A stretch of 64,000 bases of DNA from Scleromitrula shiraiana (taxonomy: Eukaryota > Ascomycota > Leotiomycetes > Helotiales > Sclerotiniaceae), in contig JABELC010000005.1 of NCBI GenBank assembly GCA_028455995.1, forward strand, positions 2,728,001 to 2,792,000, read 5' to 3'. The translations under genes and the position numbers were made by a program. The first letter of the stretch is position 1. The number at the start of each line of letters is the position of its first letter. Of the stretch, positions 1 to 11,200 are shown piece after piece. Under the pieces are notes generated by a model. That model ran no database searches, was not told the DNA's origin, and was given only the letters and a program-made list of their open reading frames with translations.

Positions 1-2939
1 ACAGTACTGTCTGTATCTTCATGAACCATCAACCTCATCCCATCCCATCCCATCCCATCCTATCCTCTCCTATCCTATTCGCATCGGAATTAATTAGGAC
101 ACGGAAGAACCTCATTTCAGCCGAATGAATAACTAAACTAAAAAAGGCCTAAAGTAACCATTCAGAATTTCAGTGTCCCGAGTTACGAGCGAATGAGGAG
201 TTAAGATGACTTTCTTTTTCCCCATTTTAGGTTAATATTATCATGTACCGGTACACTCCGGGGATATAACCATCGAATGATAGAACGAATACCGTTGGGA
301 AAACGTTGATTTGATAATGATTTAGATATTCTAGTGTTATTATTATTAAAAATAATTGAATGTGTATTCCTTCATTTACTCCATTTATGTTGCTTCGCCT
401 GAATGTACAACCTCTATTGAGGAAATCTGCCAAAGGTGGTGGTAGTGTATTGCTAGGTTTTTTGACAGGGGGAAAACGCCATAAAAAGAAGAGACATCTT
501 CATTAGCCAAAATTCAAAACCTAGCCAAAAACCCTCGAATGAACGACGAACGATGCCGTTAATTGCCATAGCATATACTGTAGCATTATAGTACGACCCT
601 CGTGGGAAATGGGAATCAAGTTTAGAGGCTAGAGAGAGTGGTGTTGCAGAAAAGCCCCTGTCTCAATTTGGATTTTGCGACCCATTTACCTTGTTTATTT
701 CTATCCCCCTTCGCCTCATCTTTCGTATTTGGGGTCCGTAACCCTTTGTTCCTCCGCCCTTCTTCGTCCCAACTGTTGGAATAGATCGTAAATAAATACG
801 GAGTACAGAAAGTTACTGCATGGCAAGCTGATCAATCTTGTGCATTGCCCCTGAACTACCTAACCTTTTTTTTAAAAAAATGGTATGTACAGCCTTGGTC
901 ATGGACCTTCAATCTCAACTTATGCTCCATCATCTCGCAGCTATCTTTCGGTACATGTCGGGTCAGGGGCTATGCCCGAGATCTGGATTACCAAAACTTC
1001 ATCATGTTGTTTTGTTATGAACACGAGAATCGAGCCTTGACAAGCCCAACGGGCTTCTCTTATTAGCCGTGTCTCGCGGCAGATTTCAATTGTTCTTTGG
1101 AAATACTATACTTGGGCATTATGTGCCGCCTCCGATCAAACCATAAGAACTACCCCGTTAGAACTTACCAAATGGCAAACGGTATCGTGCCCTGAGAGTG
1201 TGTGGGTTAGGTAGGATTTCCACGAGTGAAGATGATTGGATAAGCGATATGTCAAAGAGTCAAGCCCCCGGGTGGAGATCCTAATGGCCCACAAATCCAT
1301 CAAAGAACCATCAAGCTATACCTTGTCGTTCCCAAGCAATCAGAAGCTGAGAACTACTATCTTCAACGATTTGTCCCGACGCGCCTTGTTTCTTTTGCTT
1401 CCTCGAGGGTTTTCAAAGCAACCATGAGGCACTAGTTGCATTTCTAGGTAAGTGTTGAAGGATGAATACGTACCGAAAGAAACCCTAGTGATGGTGGTCG
1501 AATCGTTGGGAAGCAATCGCGTCTATTCGAGAAGAAAGAAAAGTTTCGACAAGCACTGTACGAAGTATTGCGGCGCAAATGCTATGCAACTGCGGTGAGA
1601 ATATTCCAGTTCTTGGTCATGAGGGGAAGAGTCCACTTATCAGTTCAGCTCCCTGTCTTTGGTCTAGTGCTACCTGCTTCCGGGGTCGCGGGGAAACGAT
1701 CCTCAGCATCTAGACTGGCGTTCCGTGCAACACCAGGCTCAGTTTCCTTATCATTATATTTTTACCAATATGAAACCGTTTTTCCCAAAGAATATAAGTA
1801 TGTAATCCCGAAATGAATCATGGAATGTATGGTTCAAGTCCCGCTATCAACTATGATTTTCTCGGCGGCTAGAAGGGCCTCGGTTTGGGTATTTTAGCTT
1901 CTTCGAGCATTAAGTGTGACCATCGCAATTCAAACAGGTAATCTATTGGTCAATTTGTCTTCCACTTCTAGGTTGCTGTTCTCCACAGAGGGTCCTCAGT
2001 TTTTCAATTGCTCCTATCCGAAGCGCTGACCGCTCATGCTCGCTGCAGTATTCCGGAAGTCTGTGCAGCCATGATGCGATGATGCAAGAACCCAGATTGA
2101 CTGCCGATTTTTGGAAAAGGTTCTCTCGGTTACTTCGGTGTAGAAATAATGGTTATTTACTCTCCTTAACAGGACTTATTTTCAATAGCTAAATGAGGGG
2201 AAGGATTAAACAGTCTGGTTTTAGAGTTTGCTGTCGTTGATTGGCACGGAAGTCAATGACCTGTCTGGATGGGCAAAGGACGTATATTCAAGGCTCAAAA
2301 AGGTACCAACGGCAATACAGTAAAATTAAACAAATATTCACAAGGCCCATAAGCTTACTCAGTAGCGTTCAGAGTCCCCTTTCATATATTAAGTAAATCT
2401 TTGAGAATTGCAACTAAACCTCTCCTTGAACGCCCACGTGTTGACGCGTATCAGGCCCATAGCTTGAAGAAGATCGTAGTCGACTCCACTTATGGAAGAT
2501 TCAAAGAACCAGACTGGAGAGTGCTCTTGTGGTCATCCTATCGAATGGAGTTCATTGTCAATGATCACTGTGATCATGTTATGTATAAAAGCTTTTCTCC
2601 TGACGTTTAGATAGGTTGATATGATTTTCTTCCGGAAAAGTCGTACATACAAGACACTTTTGATCCTTTCCGAATTCTTATTTGAACTATCATCGTGGCG
2701 TTATCAAGTCAGCGGCGTTCCGGATCGTTAAGTACGAACCTGCAACTTCTAGCCAGCCACTGATGATTAGGATTGTGTGCCTGCCCCTAGACTGACGCCG
2801 TCAACTCCTGGCAAAATACCCAACTATGTACAGATCAGCTCTTCCATACGCCTGTGAGTCTGCTCCAACTTGGTTGCTCGCCTTTGGTGCGACTGGAAGA
2901 TCCCTGGAGGTTGCACTGAGTTAACCTATTTCATATCTT
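1..2939. other. Gene-poor AT-rich stretch
   Basis: I see no supported gene here. The open frames are short (at most about 80 codons), overlap on both strands and show no recognisable domain. The first 75 bases are a degenerate CATCC/CTATC pentanucleotide repeat on the + strand. A small hairpin with arms AAGCCC/GGGCTT lies near 1042-1057. The stretch may hold promoter or 3' sequence of a gene to the left of the window, or decayed DNA; nothing in it decides between these. Confidence 0.5.
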
Positions 2940-4472
2940 CTAGCGCTTGATAATGGTAACTGTGTGACGATTTAGCAAGGTCCAAATCAGCCGGTATATA
3001 CTCTGTATAACTCACTGATATCTTCGTCCGCAAGTTCGTGACTGAGCCCCACGCGTTGTGGTTGGTGCTTAACAGACTTTCCATATACAATGGCGACGCG
3101 AAATTGTTCCACGATAGTTTTGTGAATTGCGTTGCACTTCATTAATCCGTCAGTCACTGGATGTGGTGAAACACGAGTTCGGAATAACAAAAAAAGCCAC
3201 TTACAAAATCTTCGACTGTGCACCTGTTGGAACGTAACACTACTGGCGCGGTGTAATCAGGCAATTTTCCTTTGGGCTTTGTATAAACTCGAACAAGGTT
3301 GAGTTTCTCCCACCTAGACTAGAGTTAGCATCTAAATTAAAAGACAAAATCAAGGCAATCAACAGCTTCCGACAGCCTCAAGGCTTGCCTTGCATGCCCA
3401 AGGCCAGTTAAGGGCATATTGGAAATGGTGGACCACTTGGTTAATAAATCACATTTCAACCCGAATTCAGATACCGCCTCTGGATTCTCGAATAAGGAAC
3501 TTACATCTGTTCCAGTAACTCATCAACGTTCCACCCATGTTCGGAAGAAATAGGGCATGCGTTGGGAATTCTATATAGCAAATCAAGTTCCTCAATCGAT
3601 ATGGCATCGATTTTGTTCAATGCATAAATGACAGGGATATAACTTCGACTTTTAGCCTCCAGAACGTCTATCAGATCATCAATGGTGGCATCACAGCGTA
3701 TAGCGATATCTGCGGAAGAAATCTTGTACTCGTTCATGACCGCCTTGATCTCATCATGGTCAATATGTGTCATGGGAACGGTATTGGTAATGGCAATACC
3801 ACCCTTATCCTTCTTCTTGAAAACGATGTTCGGTGGTGACTTGTTGATTCGAATACCAAATCCCTCCAATTCGTCTTCGATGATTTTTTTGTCTGTTAAG
3901 GGTTTGTTGACGTCGAGAACGATGAAGATCAAATGGCAGGTTTTGGCAACTGCAATAACTTGTCGACCACGGCCTTTACCATCCTTAGCTCCTTGAATAA
4001 TACCAGGAAGATCTAGAATTTGTATTTTCGCCCCGTTGTATAGAATTTGTCCCGGCACTGTTGTCAAGGTTGTGAATTCATAAGCGGCAGCCTCCGAGTG
4101 TTGTCCGGTAAGTTTGCTCATGAGAGTACTCTTTCCCACTGACGGAAATCCTATGAACCCTACACTGGCGACACCTGTACGAGCTACATCGAAACCTACA
4201 CCAGCTCCTCCACCACTACTCGTAGGCGTTAGGAGTTCCCGCTTGAGTTTTGCAAGTTTTGCTTTTAGTTGACCAAGATGGAAACTGGTCGCCTTATTCT
4301 TTTGGGTCTTGGACATCTATTATATCGTTAGGGCGTGTCAATGCCGAAAGAACGTGTCTTCAAAAGCATACCTCATCCTCGATGGCTTTGATCTATGGCG
4401 GGGCATTGTTAGTATCAGGTATCTGAGGATATTCCGTGGTGTATGGCATACCTTATCAACGGTGGTAGACAT
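2940..4472 (-). CDS. RBG1: DRG1/RBG1 developmentally regulated GTP-binding protein
   Basis: This is an Obg-HflX-type GTPase of the DRG1 subfamily. In yeast and animals it acts with a DFRP partner on translating ribosomes in the cytosol. Six exons join in phase: 4472-4452, 4392-4372, 4316-3505, 3313-3205, 3136-3016 and 2959-2940, giving 367 residues, the usual length of the family. The first two exons are only 21 bases each, and the last is 20 bases and supplies the ending ITIIKR. Visible parts are the lysine-rich N-terminal helix (NKATSFHLGQLKAKLAKLKR), the P-loop GFPSVGKST, switch II DLPGIIQGA, the NKID motif, and a C-terminal TGS domain with the conserved stretch VKHQPQRVGL. It diverges from the polyprenol reductase gene across about 310 bases. 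The identification rests on near-complete match to the family pattern. Confidence 0.95.
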
Positions 4473-4784
4473 GATTAGAGGGTTCTTTGTTTCAACCTTA
4501 TGCTATGTAGGTGATGGGTGTCGCAGGAGATCTGTAATGTATAACAAGAGAAATTGTTCTCTATATTCTTAGAGAAGTTATGTGAATTTGTATGCAATTT
4601 GTGGGGTTCTATCAAGAAATTATTTTTGAAATCCATTCTAGCCCCCGCCTATGATGGCATAATGCCTTAAAACCGAGGCTTGAACATCCCATGCTTCAGG
4701 CCTGGAGTCCACACCAAAGTTTTTAGAGCCACATATATACTTTACTTTACTCAACCATCATGCGTTCTGAGTGAGGTTGCCAAC
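4473..4784. promoter_or_regulatory. Divergent promoter region between RBG1 and DFG10
   Basis: This 312-base spacer separates two start codons that point away from each other, so it must hold both promoters unless an upstream non-coding exon extends either gene. A TATATA-like string lies near 4733-4740 on the side of the polyprenol reductase gene. I see no other recognisable element. Confidence 0.45.
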
Positions 4785-5704
4785 ATGGAAATTTCTACTT
4801 TTTGCGTCGCATTTTTCATGGTTGGGATCGCAACTGTTCTAGGCGGAACGTTGTTACCTTCATTCCGACGGCATGTTATGAATTATGGTTCACGAGGCAA
4901 TATTTCCGAAAGCAAAGTTAGCGGCATCTTAGATCCTTTACAAGTCCCTCACACATGGTTCACACATTACTATGTAGTGTCGGTGGCATCATCAATTTTC
5001 TGGGGGTTCCAGTTCATCACACATGGAAGCGCCTTTAGATTTCTTGCGTCTCACTCTCAACACTCTACTATGGAGTCGATGACTGTGAATCAGGTTTTTC
5101 TAGCATGGGGATTCATGGCTCTTCAAGGTAGCCGAAGATTGTACGAAAGTCTCACACTCACCAAGCCTTCTCAATCTAAGATGTCGCTTGCAATCTGGCT
5201 GATTGGAATTGCATACTACATCGTTATGGGCATCTCCGTTTGGATAGAAGGCATCTGTAAGTGATTTGCAGCCCCAGAATGTCTTCCATGACACTGACTG
5301 TCGAAGCCACATTGAACGTGACCAAGAATCCACTAGACAGTTTGGAAATCTCGATACCGTCTCTGAAAACCTTCATAGCAACCATCATTTTTGTGATGGG
5401 ATCGGTTGCTCAGAATGCATGCCATACCCATCTCGCTGGCTTGAAGAAATATACCCTTCCCTCTCATCCGCTTTTTCGGTCCATTGTTAGTCCTCACTAT
5501 ACAAGCGAATGCTTGGTTTACGTTGCAATGACCATTGTAGCTGCGCCCAAGGATCAAATACTGAACAGAACTATGTTGGCTGGCTTGTGTTTTGTAGTGA
5601 CGAATCTCGCCGTTACTGCAAACTCAACCAAAAAGTGGTATGAAGAAAAGTTCGGGGCCGACAATCTGAAAGGTCGCTGGAGGATCGTGCCCTATGTGTA
5701 CTGA
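4785..5704 (+). CDS. DFG10: Polyprenol reductase (DFG10/SRD5A3 family)
   Basis: This ER membrane enzyme reduces polyprenol to dolichol with NADPH, supplying the lipid carrier for N-glycosylation. Two exons, 4785-5256 and 5307-5704, are joined in phase across a 50-base intron (GTAAGT donor, CTGAC branch) and give 289 residues, between the yeast and human family lengths. Several hydrophobic segments span the protein. The C-terminal steroid 5-alpha-reductase-type domain is recognisable by its conserved ending, where an NSTKKWYEEKFG stretch is followed by GRWRIVPYVY. I chose the ATG at 4785 because it begins a typical N-terminal membrane segment (MEISTFCVAFF). An upstream exon cannot be excluded. 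The gene ends 19 bases before the stop of the convergent AlkB gene. Confidence 0.88.
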
Positions 5705-5723
5705 TAATAGAGGCCTCTTGCTC

Positions 5724-6529
5724 TCAATGTTTGCCAAATATCCCTAGCCTAGCTCCTAATTTTGACACCTTGATCACATCGCGATAAGTTAGGCTTATTC
5801 GTTCGTGTCGTTCGTGCTCACCATTAACAAATTCTTCTGTGGAGCGTAAAAGTTCCCAGTTGGCGATGGTCTGGGAGTTAATGTTAACATCTGCTTCGAC
5901 CTCGGAAATGCCATGGTAATATTCCGTATAAAGTTCATCCGTTGTGATGAGTAGACTCCTTGGCTCTTGAAGAATCCTCCATCGAGGTTTATCCTCTCTC
6001 GTACCATCCTCCTTCTCCCCGTATATATCTAAGCATAAACTTGCACCCAAACTCACCGTGCAAACAACGGGGTGGTATGCCAACCCATCTTTGTGTGGCA
6101 TGATGCCTTGTTTTGGCAGATATTCATTAATCAAAACGTGGTTCGGGCGACTATGCGGACTGTTGCTGAATATATGGGATCTGTCGTCTACCGATTTGGG
6201 TATGGAGAGAAGTCGAGTGATTATGGGATCTGATAACCATTTAGGCAGAGGCGCATCAAGCAGTGTATTTTTTGTCAAATCGGAGGGCCATGTCTGAAGT
6301 CGGCGGTGGGTTAATTGCTTCCAACGTGGTTTTGGTGCTGTCGCAATCTACGGCAGGATGTTATGTTTGAAGATCTTGATGATAACGTAATGAAAAATTA
6401 TCTGCCCACCTTATTCAATAATAACTGTTCTTCTTCTTCTGAGATGAGATCAGGGATATAAAAAGCTGTCGAGGGAAGACAGTCGATTCGATTTTCTTCC
6501 AAAGCCTTTGGCAATTTTGGTAGATCCAT
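5724..6529 (-). CDS. ALKBH6: AlkB homologue 6-type Fe(II)/2-oxoglutarate dioxygenase
   Basis: The protein belongs to the AlkB family of Fe(II)/2-oxoglutarate dioxygenases, which oxidise alkylated nucleic acids or related substrates. The substrate of subfamily 6 is not firmly settled. Two exons, 6529-6410 and 6347-5724, join in phase to give 247 residues, close to the roughly 240 of ALKBH6. Residues 24-31 (AFYIPDLI) begin the domain. A WKQLTHRRLQ stretch follows the splice junction. The iron ligands are visible as HKD in MPHKDGLAYHP and the distal His in YYHGIS. The 2-oxoglutarate-binding arginines lie in RISLTYRDV near the C-terminus. All catalytic residues are present, so the enzyme looks intact. 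Its stop lies 19 bases from that of DFG10, so the two 3' UTRs very probably overlap. Confidence 0.9.
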
Positions 6530-7206
6530 GATTAAGTTGTTATTTTGATGGCACTTCTGCGATTTCAAATTGTGAGATATGGAGAAGGAGGATGAGCTCT
6601 TCTATGCATAGATGCTCGAAATTGTGTGTTTTATGCCCGTTGGAAGAGGATTGCTCGGCGGAACTGCTATAAAGGTAAGAGGATAACAGGTATACATACC
6701 GTAGATGGATTCACTTAAAGGTCTTCTAGATCATTCATTACCTTTCTATTTTTAGTATGCATTCTCTAAGTGCCTTATGCACTATGTACCTACTATGTAC
6801 CTACTATGTACCTACTATGTAGGTGGCTAATAATTGGTGTGTGCACTCAAGTGATACTATATACTATTGACTATTGGTACTCAGTATCTTTTAAAAATAT
6901 AAAGCAAAGGGTTAGGTTTGAATAGATAGATATAGATTGTACGTGGCTCGGCTGGTAGAAATCAAATCTAAAACAATTTCGCCTTATCTACGGAGTACAA
7001 TTCCATATTATGTTATACCAGCCAGTACGATACAGCGTAAAGTGCAGTAGTAAGGATTTCTACGAAAGTAATTGATGTTTTGATTACTTAAAGTGGCGAC
7101 GATGATGATTTAGATGAAACACTTGCTTTTGATCTATATCTGTAGGGGGGGAGAGGAAGGGGCACTTCTTCACTTATCTTTAGATACAGCTAAAGATACA
7201 GCAGTC

Positions 7207-7244
7207 CTGACAGTTGTACATACTGCATACTGTACAACTGTCAG
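7207..7244. repeat. Perfect 14-base inverted repeat with 10-base loop
   Basis: The left arm CTGACAGTTGTACA (7207-7220) and right arm TGTACAACTGTCAG (7231-7244) are exact reverse complements around a 10-base centre. It could form a strong hairpin in RNA or a cruciform in DNA, or be a palindromic protein site or the remnant of a small inverted-repeat element. I see no flanking target duplication that would show transposition. Confidence 0.8.
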
Positions 7245-7620
7245 ATACCTAACTAATACTGTACACACCTAGGTACATCTTCAGCTACAAGGTACGAGTA
7301 TATAGAAGCCCTAGAGTAGATAGGAGAGCAAAAAAAAAACCAAAAAAGATGCCGATATGAATAGATATAATAATATGTATCTGTGCATAGCTCATAGCTC
7401 ATAGCTCTTACCAATTTCATAAATTTCTATGCGCAAGTGATTATCATAACTCTTTTTGAAGATCAATTGATTAAAATAAAGTTCATACAATGAATTATTA
7501 ATTGTCTATTAGCCTGGTTCTATCATAATTTGAAATTTATTATATCATTTCCATTAATTGCCGGATGACTCTTTAATGGTTACCGTAATCTTTAGCCTCA
7601 ATTTTAGTGATATTCGCGAA

Positions 7621-7670
7621 AACCTTGAAACCTTGAAACCTTGAAACCTTGGAACCTTGGAACCTTGGAA
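7621..7670. repeat. ACCTTGAA/ACCTTGGA minisatellite
   Basis: About six head-to-tail copies of an 8-9 base unit occur here. The later copies have GG in place of AA. The array lies immediately before the AG-rich tract at 7680-7730. Confidence 0.8.
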
Positions 7671-8295
7671 GAGTTTAATAAGAGAGAGAGAAAGAGAGAG
7701 AGAGAGAAAGAAAGGAAGAAGAGAGGAGAGCCAGCCACGCCAGCCGAAGAAAGAGAAACTCCTTCATCCCCCCAAAGTGCGAACAAGTACTAGTACTAAA
7801 AAAGATCCACTGGTTGTTTAAATTTACTTTACTTTGCTTTAAGCCTTCAACCTTCAATTCCCCCCCCCCCTTCTCCCTCCTTCTCCCTCTCTCCCCCCCC
7901 CCCCAAAATTCGAATTTAATCCTAAAATCAAAAGACTCATAAATTCATTCACCCATTTCAACAAACTTCATCTTCTACCAAACCTCCACGATCAATGATT
8001 ACGAATTTAATGATATCTTTTAAATTTTAACTTAATGATTATTTATCTTACAATTCGAGAACTTTTATTGTTGCGACAACTCGTCAATTAAATTACCGCG
8101 TACTTACTTGTATTTTGAGTTCAATTTGGTTCAAATCAAACAATTGACGACCAACAATTAACATTTCAATAATTCATCAACTTATAAGGACTCGGATGAT
8201 CCTCCTTGTCCTTACAATAAGACATATTCAAAGTGTCTACTCATAATATTGGCCAGGATGATCTACAGGATACAGCGATACATAGGCTAGATGTT

Positions 8296-11200
8296 ATGGA
8301 CACTCAAGATAATGAGGGACCAACACTTACAAGAAATGGCGGTTTACCAACCGGCCTTGTTACTAAGGATTTAGACAAAGCCAACCACACAACCATTACA
8401 AGAAGTCCAAGTCCAGTTGATCTCAAATCCTCTCCACCCGTTAAAGTCACAGAAATCGAGGTGGACTCTGATATGCCTGATGCGCCTCACGAGGATATCG
8501 ACGTGAAGAGTGACTCGGAAGCAGAAACAATTGTATTACCAGGTAAAGACGGACATTCGCCTTCGAAAATTCGAAAGACAATTAAACATGAGGACCATAG
8601 TGAAGATGAAGGTGTCCAAAATTCCCTAGGCTCAAGGAAACGAGAAGGTTTACCATCGCAAGATGCACTTTCTCAAAATGGGAGTCACCTAGGGAAACGA
8701 AAACGTCCAAAGCTCGTGGCTGCCGAACTACCTGGACCAAGTCAATCACAACATGGAAATGGTAGACTTTCAACTTCACAAGACAAAAGGCACTCATCTT
8801 TGCCCAAGCCCACAGCACCACAAACGAGAATCAATAAATCACCATCACCGCACTCGGTTATCTTGGATAAGGCCAAATCCGTTGACCGACTTTTTCCTTT
8901 AGAGAAATCTAACAATTCAGATTCGAGTGATGAGAACGGGGGAAGGCGCAGGATTCAACGCAACCGAGGTTCTGGTCTCGATTTCAAGAAGAGCAAAGAG
9001 AATACCCCAGCTATAGACTCCAATACTGAAGAACGACAAGAGAGATCCGAATCACCACATTCTCGTCCACATAAGCGCAGCAATTCAACTCAGCTTCCAT
9101 CAAAATCTATACATGGTTTAAGTCACAAGAAGAAGCGTATCCCTGCTCCCCTTCATACCACCGAATACCAGAGTGATGATTCGTCGGCAAGTGGTCGTTC
9201 ATATCCTCGTAGTTCTCGACCACGGCACCGTGCAGCCCCGAACACTGGCGAATCTACGATGTCTCCAGCGAATATGGCACCGCACAAGCGTGGATTAGTC
9301 GATTCATCTGGCCAAACATATTTAGCAAGAGCATGCTCAAAAGGTACTTTCGAGCTCGCGAAAACTCGATTAGAGGAGCGACCGCAAGATCTAAACACAC
9401 CAGACCACGCATTTAACACCCCACTTCATATTGCAAGCATCAACGGACATACAGAAATCGTTAAAATGTTGTTAGATGCTGGGTGTGCTATTGATGTGGT
9501 GAATGAGAGAGGCGACACGCCACTCCACGATGCAATAGAGAACGGCCACATTGATGTTGTGGAAATGCTTCTCGCTGCAGGTGCAAATCCACGCAAGACA
9601 AATAAGCAGGGTGACGAACCGATCGATCTGACTGGCAACTATCGTGGGGACAAAGATACAGTGGAGGAAATGAAACAACTGATTGAAAATGCCAAGAAAA
9701 GGAATGCCGCGGCTGGTGATCAGACCCCAGACGAGAATGCTGATCGCAGTTCCCATCCTAAGCAAAGCCCTCGCCATAGTCCTACTTACGATTTACCTAG
9801 TGCAGGATACGCAAATCAGTCCGGCCGCAAGATAAATTCACGACTGGCCAAAACTAGCGATAGGACCCTTTATAAAGAATATAAGGGCGTAGAAGCACTC
9901 AGGGAAGCATGTCGGCAAAACAATCTTGAAGACATCAACAAGTGGTTAGACATTAATGGCGGCCAGAAAGATCCTAAATCCCTGCTCATCGCTGCAAAAG
10001 CTGGTCATTTGGACGCAGTTGAATTCCTTCTTGCGCTGGGTGGAAACGATCCCGACCCCGAACCATTAAAAGGCGAAAAAATAGAATATTCCACCCCGAT
10101 GCTTTGCGCGATTGGCCGAGGGAGTATCCAAACCATCGACTTATTACTTTCGGGAGAATTTGATCCTACTAGGCGTTGGGATAATAAAACCTATTATGAA
10201 ATTGCTCAAGAAAGAGCTGGCCCAAATTATGAAGCGGAAGTGGAGCGACTCAAGCAAGCGTTTAATAACCACTCTAAACCTAGCAAATCTTCCCCAGCTA
10301 AATCTCGCTCCCCTAAAGCTTATCGAGATGCTGAACGCGGTCGTGGTTCAAAGCGACCTGCAAGGGCTGATCGAGACCATTCATCTCCATCGCAAAAGAG
10401 GAGCCCTTCGAGAAATTTGGACAAAGGTTTAGAGGCACGAAGAGGCCAGACCAGAAGTAACTCATCACTGAGCCATGGCCAGGATGCACAGAATCATGCA
10501 AGGAGAGGCCCGGGACGACCCAGGAAAGATGAAAGCACCACATCGCTAGCAACATCAGATACAGAAAGTACACCCCTTGGTCCTCCTAAAAGAAAGCTGC
10601 AAGCACCAAAAAGAGCCGAGTCGGATGCTGCTGCAATGTCATCGGAGAACGAGCCTACGAAACCTCGACGGAAACTTGTATCTGGAAAGGAATTAAAGGG
10701 CGAGCGAGAGAAACAAAGACGTGGAAGTATTGCGTCTACTGTTTCCAATGCATCTCTTAAGGAACGACGTGGCCCCGACGAGATCAAAGATTTGGAAAGC
10801 CGACCAAGAAAACCCAGTATTGCACGCCCAACCGTATCTTCCAACGAAAACCCAAAACCAAAACACCAGAATAGCGATGCGGCTTTAGAGAAACCAGAGA
10901 AGCACACAACTGAAAAGACGCCAAGCGTAAAGCGAGATATCTCCAAGGATAGACTGACATCTATTCGGAATGACAAGAGCCCGATAAAGCGACAGCGTCA
11001 AAGTACCACCCCACCCCGCTCCGGTATGCAAGACGTACTTGCTGCCTTTGAAGCCGATAGTGTTCCACCCAAACGACGCAAGGTGGAAGGCTCTTCAAAG
11101 CCTGTCAAAGATGAAAACACTCCCAAATCATCTCCTGATCGTTCAGCACCTAGTGCAGAGTCAACATCTTCACACGAGAAATCAAATCCAAAGGTCGTAC

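Larger units (their letters stand above)
6530..8295. other. Spacer with tandem, purine and pyrimidine tracts
   Basis: No gene is supported in this 1.8 kb. From left to right it holds a direct repeat of TATGTACCTAC (about 6782-6823), a perfect 14-base inverted repeat (7207-7244), an imperfect ACCTTGAA/ACCTTGGA array (7621-7670), a purine-only AG tract (7680-7730) and a pyrimidine-only C/T tract (7858-7904). The AT-rich sequence beyond it to the next gene is probably promoter and 5' leader, possibly with a leader intron. Confidence 0.6.

Noticed and set aside
1826..1850. GGTTCAAGTCC string matching a tRNA B box
   Set aside because: The flanking bases cannot form the T-stem, and no A box, anticodon arm or acceptor stem lies at the right distance.
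4309..4572. 87-codon + strand frame over the RBG1 start
   Set aside because: It overlaps the first two RBG1 exons and introns on the opposite strand and resembles nothing known.
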